Assembly: GCF_000226975.2 (NCBI RefSeq)
Contig: NZ_CP019285.1
Coordinates: 744,001 to 808,000 of the forward strand
Direction of reading: 5' to 3'
Source: Halobiforma lacisalsi AJ5
GTDB taxonomy: Archaea; Halobacteriota; Halobacteria; Halobacteriales; Natrialbaceae
DNA: 64,000 nt
The notes beneath the pieces are model-generated. The model saw only the letters and a program-made list of their open reading frames with translations, had not been told where the DNA came from and ran no database searches. Numbering within the stretch: the stretch's first letter is position 1; the number at the start of each line of letters is the position of its first letter. Both the position numbers and the translations under genes were made by a program. Below, piece after piece: positions 27,066 to 35,120 of this stretch.

Positions 27066-27123
27066 CTTTATGGGCGTTCGCTTAGTTTTCTTGACTCAAC
27101 CTGTCGAGTGTGGACACTCGACA
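27066..27123 (+). promoter_or_regulatory. Promoter and 22-bp palindrome of the second NCS2 permease
   Basis: CTTTAT at 27066-27071 is a likely TATA element, placing the transcription start near 27095. At 27102-27123 lies TGTCGAGTGT-GG-ACACTCGACA, a perfect 10-bp inverted repeat. It is at or just after the start site and 25 bp before the ATG, so it may be an operator or an mRNA hairpin in a 5' leader of about 50 nt. Confidence 0.55.
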
Positions 27124-27148
27124 CGGTAGCAATCCAGGAGATGGAGAT

Positions 27149-28723
27149 ATGACTGACCAAAGCGAGACTTCGAACGAGATTCGGACGGACGGCGGGGACG
27201 TATCCCGCGAGGAGGCGTCGTTCGTCGAGTACGGCATCGAGGACAAACCACCGCTCGGTGAATCGATACTGCTTGGCATCCAGCACTACCTGACGATGAT
27301 CGGCGCGACGGTCGCGATCCCGCTCGTGCTCGCGGGCGCGATGGAGATGCCGGCCGGTGAAACGGCACGGCTTATCGGGACCTTCTTCGTCGTGTCGGGG
27401 ATCGCCACGCTGTTACAGACGACGGTCGGGAACCGGTACCCGATCGTGCAGGGCGGGACCTTCGCCCTGCTCGCCCCCGCACTGGCGGTGATCGGCGCGC
27501 TCGCCGCGGAGGGCGTCGGCTGGCAAACGACCCTGCTCGAGTTACAGGGGGCGATCATCGCCGCCGCGACGGTCCAGGTCATCCTGGGCTACGTCGGGGC
27601 GCTTGGCAAACTCAAGTACTACCTTTCGCCGGTCGTGATCGCGCCGGTGATCGTGCTGATCGGGTTGTCGCTGGTCGGGGTCCAGGACGTGACCCGACCC
27701 GACCAGAACTGGTGGCTGCTGGGACTGACGCTGTTCCTGATCGTGCTGTTCTCACAGTACCTCGATCGGTACAGCCGATACGCGAAACTGTTCCCGGTGC
27801 TTCTCGGAATCGTCACCGCCTGGGTCGTCGCGGCAATACTGTCAGTAACCGGTGTGTACGGACCTGAAACGGTCGGCTACGTCGACACCGGCGCGATCGC
27901 CGAAGCGTCGGCGATCCAGGTCATCACGCCGCTGCAGTGGGGGATGCCCCAGTTCACCCCGGCGTTCGCCGTCGGGATCTTCGCCGGCGTGCTCGCTTCG
28001 ATGGTCGAGAGCCTCGGCGACTACTACGCCGTCGCCCGGATCGCGGGCGTGGGCGCGCCAAGCGAGAAACGGATCAACCACGGCATCGGCATGGAAGGTA
28101 TCGGTAACATCATCGCCGGTATCATGGGGACCGGCAACGGGTCGACCTCCTACGGCGAGAACATCGGGGCGATCGGCATTACCGGCGTCGCCTCCCGGTA
28201 CGTCGTCCAGATCGGCGCGATCGTCATGCTGATCGTCGGCTTCGTCGGCTACTTCGGGGCCCTGATCACCACGATCCCGAGCCCCATCGTCGGCGCGCTG
28301 TACATCGCCATGTTCGGACAGATCGCGGCGATCGGTCTCTCGAACCTCCGGTACGTCGATCTCGACGCCTCCCGGAACGTCTTCATCATCGGCATCGCGT
28401 TGTTCCTGGGGCTCTCGGTACCTCAGTACATGGACAACGTCGGCGGCGCGGCCGAGTTCCAGCAGATCGCCGCGGACGCGGCGCTCGTCGGACCGGTGCT
28501 CGGCCAACCGCTGATCGCCGACACCATCTTCGTGATCGGATCGACCACGATGGCCGTCGGCGGCATCATCGCGTTCGTCCTCGACAACACCGTCCGCGGG
28601 ACCCGCGACGAACGCGGCCTCACCCAGTGGGAGCAACTCGCCGAAGACGAAGAGGAGTTCGTCACGTTCTTCGAGTCGATGCGCTCCTCGGACGAGCCCA
28701 CTCCCGTCGACAGAGCCGACTAA
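27149..28723 (+). CDS. NCS2-family nucleobase permease (xanthine/uracil type), copy 2
   Basis: A 524-residue nucleobase:cation symporter-2 protein with about 14 hydrophobic segments. The signature is ENIGAIGITG, and VESLGDYYAVARIAG contains the conserved Glu of the substrate site. It differs from the first NCS2 copy in signature (EN versus QN) and has a longer C-terminal tail (GTRDERGLTQWEQLAEDEEE), so the two probably carry different bases. The ATG at 27149 is preferred to an upstream in-frame GTG at 27110, which would lie inside the palindrome. Regulation by the palindrome in its leader is likely. Confidence 0.92.
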   Translation: MTDQSETSNEIRTDGGDVSREEASFVEYGIEDKPPLGESILLGIQHYLTMIGATVAIPLVLAGAMEMPAGETARLIGTFFVVSGIATLLQTTVGNRYPIVQGGTFALLAPALAVIGALAAEGVGWQTTLLELQGAIIAAATVQVILGYVGALGKLKYYLSPVVIAPVIVLIGLSLVGVQDVTRPDQNWWLLGLTLFLIVLFSQYLDRYSRYAKLFPVLLGIVTAWVVAAILSVTGVYGPETVGYVDTGAIAEASAIQVITPLQWGMPQFTPAFAVGIFAGVLASMVESLGDYYAVARIAGVGAPSEKRINHGIGMEGIGNIIAGIMGTGNGSTSYGENIGAIGITGVASRYVVQIGAIVMLIVGFVGYFGALITTIPSPIVGALYIAMFGQIAAIGLSNLRYVDLDASRNVFIIGIALFLGLSVPQYMDNVGGAAEFQQIAADAALVGPVLGQPLIADTIFVIGSTTMAVGGIIAFVLDNTVRGTRDERGLTQWEQLAEDEEEFVTFFESMRSSDEPTPVDRAD

Positions 28724-28750
28724 CCCAACCGCGACCCCTCCTCGCTGGGA

Positions 28751-28760
28751 AAGTTTGATA
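28751..28760 (+). promoter_or_regulatory. TATA element of the 160-aa membrane protein gene
   Basis: AAGTTTGATA centred about 29 nt before the ATG at 28785. It supports that start over an upstream in-frame ATG. Confidence 0.5.
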
Positions 28761-28784
28761 ACGAGTCCCCCATCAGTGCCGGTA

Positions 28785-29267
28785 ATGCCGAACCGAAACG
28801 GTCTCGACCTCGAGACGGGCGAACGTCTCCATTACCGCGGCGGGCTCCGGGACGGCGACGAAATCGCGGTGACCGACCGTCGCGTCCTCCTCGTGCGGAC
28901 CGACGAGGTCACGAGCGTCCCCTACACCAACGTCAGCGAAGTTACCCACGAGTGGATCGACTGGCTGCTGGTCATCATGAGCCTCGCACTCGCGGCGTTC
29001 GGCGTCTACTCGGTGTCGGAGAACGCCCTCGTCGGGCTCGGACTGACGGCGTTCGGTCTCTGGAGCGTCTATCGAACCTACCGCGACCGGGACCGGATCC
29101 GCATTCACACCCACAGCCAGGCGAAACCGATCGACGTCTATCCGGAAGACGTCGACCGACTCTACGACGAACTCGAGCCGGCGATCGAGGCGGTCAAGGA
29201 GGACCGCGAGCCGGACGAGCACGGCGAGCACGGTGAGCGCGGTGAGCGCGGCGAGCCGACGTCCTGA
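28785..29267 (+). CDS. Hypothetical membrane protein with a PH-like N-terminal domain
   Basis: A 160-residue protein. The first 55 residues (LHYRGGLRDGDEIAVTDRRVLLVRTDEVTSVPYTNVSEV) resemble the bacterial PH-like fold found in small membrane proteins. Two hydrophobic segments follow (WLLVIMSLALAAFGVYSV and ALVGLGLTAFGLWSVY), then a cytosolic part (IRIHTHSQAKPIDVYPEDVDRLYDELEPAIE). The C-terminus is a short repeat, EHGEHGERGERGE. No function is known. Confidence 0.75.
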   Translation: MPNRNGLDLETGERLHYRGGLRDGDEIAVTDRRVLLVRTDEVTSVPYTNVSEVTHEWIDWLLVIMSLALAAFGVYSVSENALVGLGLTAFGLWSVYRTYRDRDRIRIHTHSQAKPIDVYPEDVDRLYDELEPAIEAVKEDREPDEHGEHGERGERGEPTS

Positions 29268-29367
29268 GCACGCTATCCCGTCATCCCGGCACCTCGTCCT
29301 CGCGTCATCTCGCCCCATCGTCACGCCATAACAAACTCTTTCTCGGATCAGGTCGAACGTCCCCGTC

Positions 29368-30621
29368 ATGTCCGACGACGAGAACGACGACCGCGACGAC
29401 CACAGTCACGCGGATCTCCTGTCCCTCGAGGACGCGATCGACCGGTCGCTCGCTCGCCGCGACGCCCTTCTCGAGGATCGCCCGGCGACGACCGTTCCGC
29501 TCGAGCGAATCGCCGGCCGGATCCTTGCCGAGGACGTGGTCGCCGACGCCGACCGGCCGGCGACCGACCGGGCGACGATGGACGGCTACGCGTACGCGGC
29601 CGCCGACGCCGAGGCGGGACCGCTCGAGGTCGTCGACCCTGCCGTCTACCCCGAGAGCGAACCGCCCGCGCTCGAGCCCGGTCAGGCGGTCGAGATCGCG
29701 ACCGGCGCACCGCTCCCCGAGCGGGCCGACACGGTCGTCAAACGGGAGGACGCCGTTCTCGAGGACGGCCGTCTGGACGGCCCCGACCTGGCTCCCGGCA
29801 CCTACGTCTACGAGCGGGGGTCGAACCTCGCGGCGGGTGAGCGCCTCTACGCGGCCGGCGACCGACTCGACGCCGCCGACGCGATCCTGTTGCGGGACCT
29901 CGGCCGCGAGTCGGTCGCGGTCGCGGACCCGCTTTCGATCGGCGTACAGGCCACCGGGACCGAGATCCACGAGGGGAAACACACGGATCTGGACTCGCCG
30001 ATGCTGTGCAACCTCCTCCGGGCGTGGGGCCACGACCCCGACTACGAGGGATCGGTACCGGACGAGGGCGACCGCGTCCGGGAACGGATCGACGACCTCG
30101 CCGGCGACCACGACGTCGTCGTCACGACCGGCGGAACGAGCGTCGGCGAGAAAGACCACGTGATCGACGCGCTCGCGTCGCTCGGCGAGGTCGACTTCCA
30201 CCGGGTTCGGCTGCGTCCCGGGAAACCGATCGCGATCGCGTCCCTCCCCGACCACGACGCCGTCGCCGTCGCAGTCCCCGGGAAGCCGATCGGCGCGTAC
30301 GTCAGTACGGCGCTGGTCGCCCGGCCCCTTTTCACCGGCGAACGGCGGCCGGCGACCCTCGAGCGGACGTTCGGCGCGGACGTCGGCCTCGGACCTGCGG
30401 GGTTCACGTACGCGATCCCGGTCACTCTCGACCCCGATGGCAAGGAAGCGAACCCGCTCGGCCACGCCGACTCCCCGCTGTCTGTCTACGAGGAGACGTT
30501 CGATCCGAGCGTGCTCTCCTCGAGCACCCGGGCGGCGAGCGCGGACGGGTTCGTGCTCACGACCGACCCGCTCGAGGCCGGCGAGCGGGTCGACGTGGTG
30601 CCGACGACCGCCCTCGAGTGA
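29368..30621 (+). CDS. moeA: Molybdopterin molybdotransferase MoeA
   Basis: A 417-residue MoeA, which inserts molybdate into adenylated molybdopterin to give molybdenum cofactor. The N-terminal domain has DADRPATDRATMDGYAY and EIATGAPLPERADTVVKREDA, both family signatures. The middle MPT-binding domain contains the hallmark VVTTGGTSVGEKDHV and FHRVRLRPGKPIAIA. The C-terminal beta domain is shorter and less conserved than in bacteria. Its presence beside the XdhC/MocA/molybdenum hydroxylase genes supports a locally coordinated cofactor supply. The protein has a hydrophilic acidic N-terminus of about 12 residues. Confidence 0.93.
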   Translation: MSDDENDDRDDHSHADLLSLEDAIDRSLARRDALLEDRPATTVPLERIAGRILAEDVVADADRPATDRATMDGYAYAAADAEAGPLEVVDPAVYPESEPPALEPGQAVEIATGAPLPERADTVVKREDAVLEDGRLDGPDLAPGTYVYERGSNLAAGERLYAAGDRLDAADAILLRDLGRESVAVADPLSIGVQATGTEIHEGKHTDLDSPMLCNLLRAWGHDPDYEGSVPDEGDRVRERIDDLAGDHDVVVTTGGTSVGEKDHVIDALASLGEVDFHRVRLRPGKPIAIASLPDHDAVAVAVPGKPIGAYVSTALVARPLFTGERRPATLERTFGADVGLGPAGFTYAIPVTLDPDGKEANPLGHADSPLSVYEETFDPSVLSSSTRAASADGFVLTTDPLEAGERVDVVPTTALE

Positions 30622-30640
30622 CCAGGGGGTGACGATAGGA

Positions 30641-30650
30641 AAGTTTTTGA
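30641..30650 (+). promoter_or_regulatory. TATA element of the CoA-transferase/thiolase-fold/DUF35 operon
   Basis: AAGTTTTTGA centred about 33 nt before the ATG at 30679. Confidence 0.5.
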
Positions 30651-30678
30651 CGCGACGACTGGATTGTCATGGCACCGC

Positions 30679-31887
30679 ATGACAGACAGCGATCGGATTC
30701 TCGATGGCATTAGAGTCGTCGATCTCACGACGTTCGTCACCGGCGGGTTCTGTTCGCTGATGCTGGCGAACCAGGGTGCCGACGTCGTCAAGGTCGAACG
30801 ACCCGGCGCGGGGGACGACAACCGACACTCCGGACCGCCCTTCATCGACGGCGAGTCGCCGTACTTCTGGACGGTCAACTACGGGAAGAAGAGCGTCGAA
30901 CTGAACCTCAAGAGCGAGGCCGGCCGGGAGGCGCTGTACGACCTCGTGAGCGAGGCCGACGTCTTCCTGCAGAACTACCGCCCCGGAACCGCGGAACGAC
31001 TCGACGTCGACGAGGAGACGATCCGCTCGCACAACGAGGACATCGTCTACTGTGCGATTTCGGCGTTCGGCCAGACCGGTCCGTGGCGGGAACGGCCCGG
31101 CTACGACCTGATGATCCAGGGGATGAGCGGCATCATGAGCGTCACCGGTGAGGAGGACGGCAGACCAGTGAAGGTCGGACTTCCGATGACCGACCTCATC
31201 ACCGCGATGTGGGCCGCGTTCGGGATCTCGAACGCGCTCTACCGCCGCGAGTTGACCGGCGAGGGCGAGTACATCGACCTCGGGATGTTAGACGCCACCC
31301 TCCCGTGGCTGACCAAGCAGGCCGGAAAGGTGTTCGCCGGCGAGTCACCCTCCCGGATGGGGACGAAAGACCCCGTCCTCGCGCCCTACCAGACGTTCGA
31401 GACCGCCGACGGCTACATCAACGTCGCCTGTCTCAACCAGAAGCTCTGGCGGACGTTCTGCGAGGCGATCGACCGGCCGGAACTGGCCGACGACGAGCGC
31501 TTCGAGACCAACGGCGACCGCGTCGAGCACATGGACGAACTCGAGGCGGAACTCGAGGAGCGACTGCGCGAGTTGACGACCGACGAGTGGATGACGCTGC
31601 TCGTCGAGGACGCCGGGGTTCCAGCAGGCCCCGTCTACGAGGTCGAGGACGCCCTCTACAACGAACAGACCGAGGCCCGCGGGACCACGACGACGATCGA
31701 GGACCCCGAGCGCGGCGAGATTCCCGTCGTCGAACACCCGCTCAACTACGACCGGGCCGACAGCGGCTTCGAGTCGCCGCCGCCGCAACTGGGCGAGCAC
31801 AACCGCAGCGTCTTCGCCGACCTCGGGTACGACGAGGACGAACTCGACGCCCTCGAGGAGCGGGGCGCGTTCGGCGATTCGGCATGA
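30679..31887 (+). CDS. CaiB/BaiF (class III) CoA-transferase
   Basis: A 402-residue formyl-CoA-transferase-type enzyme that moves CoA between carboxylic acids. It starts MTDSDRILDGIRVVDLTTFV, then GADVVKVERPGAGDDNRHSGP and NYGKKSVELNLKSEAGREAL, all diagnostic of the family. The catalytic Asp lies in LGMLDATLP near residue 204. The stop codon overlaps the start codon of the next gene in an ATGA, so the two are translationally coupled. With the thiolase-fold and DUF35 genes it forms a three-gene operon that would activate an acid to a CoA ester and then cleave or build a C-C bond. Confidence 0.92.
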   Translation: MTDSDRILDGIRVVDLTTFVTGGFCSLMLANQGADVVKVERPGAGDDNRHSGPPFIDGESPYFWTVNYGKKSVELNLKSEAGREALYDLVSEADVFLQNYRPGTAERLDVDEETIRSHNEDIVYCAISAFGQTGPWRERPGYDLMIQGMSGIMSVTGEEDGRPVKVGLPMTDLITAMWAAFGISNALYRRELTGEGEYIDLGMLDATLPWLTKQAGKVFAGESPSRMGTKDPVLAPYQTFETADGYINVACLNQKLWRTFCEAIDRPELADDERFETNGDRVEHMDELEAELEERLRELTTDEWMTLLVEDAGVPAGPVYEVEDALYNEQTEARGTTTTIEDPERGEIPVVEHPLNYDRADSGFESPPPQLGEHNRSVFADLGYDEDELDALEERGAFGDSA

Positions 31888-33026
31888 CCGACGTCGGCGT
31901 CGCGGGAGCGGGGATGACGGCGTTCGAATCCGAGAGCGACGCCGGGGCGCTCGAACTCGCCGAACGGGCGGCCTGGCGCGCCCTCGACGACGCCGGGGAC
32001 GTCGCGCCCGGGGACGTGACCTCGGTCCACGTCGGGAACATGGCCGCCGAGGCGTTCGACGAGCGAACCGGCCTCGAGAACGCGCTCTGTGGCGCGCTCG
32101 GCGTCGACGGCGCGACGGCGGACCGGATCGAGAATACGAGTGCGAGCGGGGCCAGCGCCGTCCTCCGGGCGGTCGACGCCGTCCGGGCCGGACGGTCGTC
32201 GGTCGCGCTGGTCGTCGGCGTCGAGACGATGTCGGCGGTCGACACCGACGATGCGACCGAACTCATCAGCCGGCTGGTCCACGACCGCGAGTACGAGCAA
32301 GGGCTGACGCTGCCCTCGTTCGCCGGGCTGGCGGCCGACCGCTACCTCGAGACGACCGGCGCGGACGAGGACGCGCTGGCGGCCGTCGCGGTCAAGAACC
32401 ACCGCAACGGGGCTGCAAACCCCTACGCGCAGTTCCAGCGGGAGATCACGGCCGAGGAGGCACGCTCGTCGCCGGCGGTCGCGGACCCGCTGCGACTCTA
32501 CGACTGCTGTCCGACCAGCGACGGGGCCGCGGCGATCGTTCTCCGGGCCGGCGGGGACGACGACGTGGAACTCGCCGGCGTCGCGGGCGCGACGGGCACC
32601 CACGCCGTCGCCGAGCGACCGGACCCGCTCGCCATCGAGAGCGTCTCGCGGGCCGGCGACCGCGCGTTCGCCGATACCGGCCTCGAGCGCGAGGCCGTCG
32701 ACGTCGCCTGCATCCACGACGCGTTCACCGTCCTCGAGTTGCTCGAACTCGAGGAGCTGGGGTTCTACGACGGCGGACGGGCGTGGGAAGCGACCCTCGA
32801 GGGCGAGACGGCGCTCGACGGCGACTTACCGGTCAACCCCGGCGGTGGGCTCAAGGCCCGCGGCCACCCGCTCGGCGCGACGGGGGTCGCACAACTCGTC
32901 GAACTGACCTGGCAACTGCGTGGCGACGCCGACGCCCGGCAGGTTGCGGGCCCCGAAACCGGACTCGCGCTCAACGTCGGCGGGTTCGGCAACAACGCGA
33001 TCTGTACGCTGCTCGAGGCGCGCTGA
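31884..33026 (+). CDS. Thiolase-fold (SCP-x-like) protein with Ser at the nucleophile position
   Basis: A 380-residue thiolase-fold protein of the SCP-x/Ltp2 branch. It has VGVAGAGMTAF at the N-terminus, ACIHDAFTVLELLELEELGFY, NPGGGLKARGHPLGATG with the conserved His, and NVGGFGNNA at the end. The position of the thiolase nucleophile reads ENTSASGASA, with Ser86 where active thiolases have Cys. Loss of this Cys, together with a DUF35 partner encoded next door, is what is seen in Ltp2-type retro-aldolases that form a complex with a DUF35 protein. A true thiolase is therefore doubtful. The gene overlaps the upstream CoA-transferase by 4 nt. Confidence 0.88.
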   Translation: MTDVGVAGAGMTAFESESDAGALELAERAAWRALDDAGDVAPGDVTSVHVGNMAAEAFDERTGLENALCGALGVDGATADRIENTSASGASAVLRAVDAVRAGRSSVALVVGVETMSAVDTDDATELISRLVHDREYEQGLTLPSFAGLAADRYLETTGADEDALAAVAVKNHRNGAANPYAQFQREITAEEARSSPAVADPLRLYDCCPTSDGAAAIVLRAGGDDDVELAGVAGATGTHAVAERPDPLAIESVSRAGDRAFADTGLEREAVDVACIHDAFTVLELLELEELGFYDGGRAWEATLEGETALDGDLPVNPGGGLKARGHPLGATGVAQLVELTWQLRGDADARQVAGPETGLALNVGGFGNNAICTLLEAR

Positions 33027-33090
33027 CGGCCGAACGAAACCGCGGAGAGGCCACGAACGCGAGCGGAATCCAGCCACCGGACCACGAACG

Positions 33091-33510
33091 ATGACCACGA
33101 CGAATTCGAACTCACGATCGAAGACTGCGACAGGAACAGGGAACGAAACACAGCCCCCACGGGACGTCTCGACCGATCGCGCGTTCGCCTGTCCCGCCTG
33201 CGACCACCGCTGGTACTACACCCGCGACCGGTGCAGCGAGTGCGGGTCGGAGAGGATCGACACCTACCGCCTCGAGACGGGGGAGGTGCTCGCGACCACG
33301 ACGGTCCACGCCACCCCGCCGAACGTTCGCTCACCGAACCGGCTCGGGCTCGTCCGGTTCGACGGCGTTTCCCTCGTCGCCCAGCTCGAGGGGGACGTGT
33401 CGACCGGCGACGACGTTCGCTTCGGCGAGTGTACCGTCCTCCGGGGGAACGGGGACGGGATTCCGGGTCGCCGGCTCGAGCCGATGGAACCGGCCGACTC
33501 GGCGGAGTGA
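33091..33510 (+). CDS. DUF35 zinc-ribbon/OB-fold protein
   Basis: A 139-residue member of the DUF35 (ChsH2/BbsA/acyl-CoA-binding OB) family. The rubredoxin-like zinc ribbon CPACDHRWYYTRDRCSECG lies near residues 33-51. The OB-fold strands follow (GEVLATTTVHATPP, GLVRFDGVSLVAQL). Such proteins associate with thiolase-fold partners and help bind the CoA substrate; this one follows such a gene by 64 nt. The first 25 residues are low-complexity Thr/Asn/Ser. It is the last gene of the operon. Confidence 0.88.
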   Translation: MTTTNSNSRSKTATGTGNETQPPRDVSTDRAFACPACDHRWYYTRDRCSECGSERIDTYRLETGEVLATTTVHATPPNVRSPNRLGLVRFDGVSLVAQLEGDVSTGDDVRFGECTVLRGNGDGIPGRRLEPMEPADSAE

Positions 33511-34034
33511 ACCGAGAACGGCTGTCGGGACTCGAGGCGTCGTATCCGGGTTAGTTACCTACTGATTCGTTATATTTCTGGGTATGTAACAGACGAGGTA
33601 TCATCTATTATTTCTGTTATTCGAGTCGCGTCGATCGCTCCGTTACTGGTCCGAAAATTTCCCTATAGCACCCTCAAGTCCCTCTACAGAGATATTAGGC
33701 CCCGAAATAGGGCGAGAATACCTATAGCACGCTTCGCTACCCGAAACCCGGATAACTTCCGTATATAGCCCCTCGAAATCTCATTTCGGGATTACTCGCC
33801 CGACATCGCCAATATATATTTTATCTGAGTATTCCCAGACATAGACTCGAATTAAAAAATATATGTCAGCAAATAGTTCTAGACGAGTAATCCAAAACCG
33901 GGACGATACGAGACCGAATCGACACCGGGACCCACCGCGTCGGACGACCGGGCGACTCGAGAGACGATTCCACGGGCACCCACGAAAAAAACGAGCGGTC
34001 GGTTCGAGTTCGCACGACAGCACCGCGGACGCGG
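33511..34034. other. AT-rich 524-bp intergenic island with repeated motifs
   Basis: Much poorer in GC than anything around it. TATAGC occurs three times (33664, 33723, 33764), each followed by a CCCGAAA- or CGAAAT-like motif. CGAAAT-CTC-ATTTCG (33774-33788) is a perfect hairpin. GGATTACTCG (33789-33798) and CGAGTAATCC (33884-33893) are a perfect 10-bp inverted repeat enclosing 85 bp of very AT-rich sequence. Open frames here have no protein-like composition. It may be a decayed insertion, an unrecognised RNA, or a large regulatory region. Confidence 0.55.
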
Positions 34035-34793
34035 CTACTCGTCGGCCATCGCGCCGTCGACGGTCAGTTCCACGGTGAAGTCCCGGCCGGTGGCCCCCTC
34101 CGGCGGGTTGAGGTACCCGATCGCGTACCCGGAGTAGGCGGTTCCGGCCTCGAGACTCACGTCGAAGGAGGCGACGGCGTCTGGTTCGCCGGCCGGCCGG
34201 ATCGACAGGGAGTAATCGCCAGCGGGCACCGCGAGGTACTCCGTCTCCTCGCCGAAGGCGAGGTTCTCGAACAGCGGGTCCTCTCCGGCGTAGATGTCGA
34301 CCGCCGGCGCGTCCGGCGACGCGTGGACTGCCCGGACGAGTGCCGAACCGGCATCGACCAGCACCTTGGGACGGAAGGTTCCGGGCTCGAGTTCACCGAT
34401 CGCCGCGACGGTGTATATCGCGGAGCCGAACGTGACCTGGTCGTCGAACGCGACCGTGTCGGGATCGTCGGCCGCGGTGATCGTGACCTGATACGTGCCG
34501 GGGGCGATCTCGAGGTACGGCGAGACGTCCCCGTAGGCGACGTCGGCGAGGACCCGATCGCCCTCGACGTAGACGTCCACGTTCGGCGCGTCCGGCGAGA
34601 AGTGCGCGACGCGAACCGCCGCTTTCGGGGCTTTTCTCCGCCCCTCGTGATCGTCCTCGGTGGATCCTTTCCCCCCATCCGTCGGTCGTTCGTCGTCCTT
34701 GTGCTCTCCTCTGGCGAAGACGGTGCCGCTGGCGGCCGTGAGACCGCCCGCGACGCCGATCGTTTTGAGCGCTGCACGTCGTGATACGGGCAT
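34035..34793 (-). CDS. Tat-exported protein with two DUF4397 repeats
   Basis: A 252-residue secreted protein. The N-terminus MPVSRRAALKTIGVAGGLTAASG is a twin-arginine signal (Arg5-Arg6) with a short hydrophobic core, so the protein goes out folded through the Tat system encoded near 53 kb. A charged linker (EHKDDERPTDGGKGSTEDDHEG) is followed by two DUF4397 repeats that start RVAHFSPDAPNVDVYVEGD and RAVHASPDAPAVDIYAGED, each with a core like YGDVSPYLEIAPGTYQVTI. This domain is beta-rich and of unknown role, frequent on cell surfaces. No lipobox Cys or C-terminal anchor is seen, so it is probably released or loosely bound. The start is chosen on the Tat motif. Confidence 0.88.
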   Translation of the reverse strand: MPVSRRAALKTIGVAGGLTAASGTVFARGEHKDDERPTDGGKGSTEDDHEGRRKAPKAAVRVAHFSPDAPNVDVYVEGDRVLADVAYGDVSPYLEIAPGTYQVTITAADDPDTVAFDDQVTFGSAIYTVAAIGELEPGTFRPKVLVDAGSALVRAVHASPDAPAVDIYAGEDPLFENLAFGEETEYLAVPAGDYSLSIRPAGEPDAVASFDVSLEAGTAYSGYAIGYLNPPEGATGRDFTVELTVDGAMADE

Positions 34794-34894
34794 GATGCGA
34801 CCGAGTAGGAGGACCGTGATTTGAAAAAGCCAGTAGTCAGTATGGCTGGTTGTTCCCTCGTTTCCCTGCGTTAGGGTCGGTAAACGCCGTTCGA

Positions 34895-35085
34895 GGGACA
34901 GCCAGCGGCGTCTCAATGGGGGACCGAACGGTTCGGGACGGTGAAACCCTGAATTCCGGCCCGTAACTTGCAAGTAACGGCTTCAAGCAACCCGTCGAGA
35001 CGAGTAAGCTCACCGTACACGGGGGAAAGCCCCTGCTTCCGGCGGCTCCGTCCCGTGCTGTCGCCCCCGCCGGCCCGTGCTCGGC
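34895..35085 (+). other. Structured non-coding stretch, possible IS200/IS605 (tnpB) 3'-end relic
   Basis: Several hairpins follow each other: CCGAAC-G-GTTCGG, then CCGT-A-ACTTGCAAGT-A-ACGG (near-perfect 20-bp palindrome), CGTC-GA-GACG, GAG-TAAG-CTC and GGGG-GAAAG-CCCC. In the frame running toward 35121 the translation includes VSSPYTGESPCF, which faintly recalls the C-terminal ends of haloarchaeal TnpB proteins (...GSPCLKE). TnpB 3' ends overlap a guide RNA in active elements. No transposase body is present, so if this reading is right it is a remnant. Confidence 0.3.
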
Positions 35086-35120
35086 CAACGGTTATGGGAG
35101 CGGTCGTGATACTCGCGTTC

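Noticed and set aside
33781-34023. 80-codon minus-strand open frame in the AT-rich island
   Set aside because: Cys/Arg/Phe-rich composition unlike haloarchaeal proteins; no promoter or homologous pattern.
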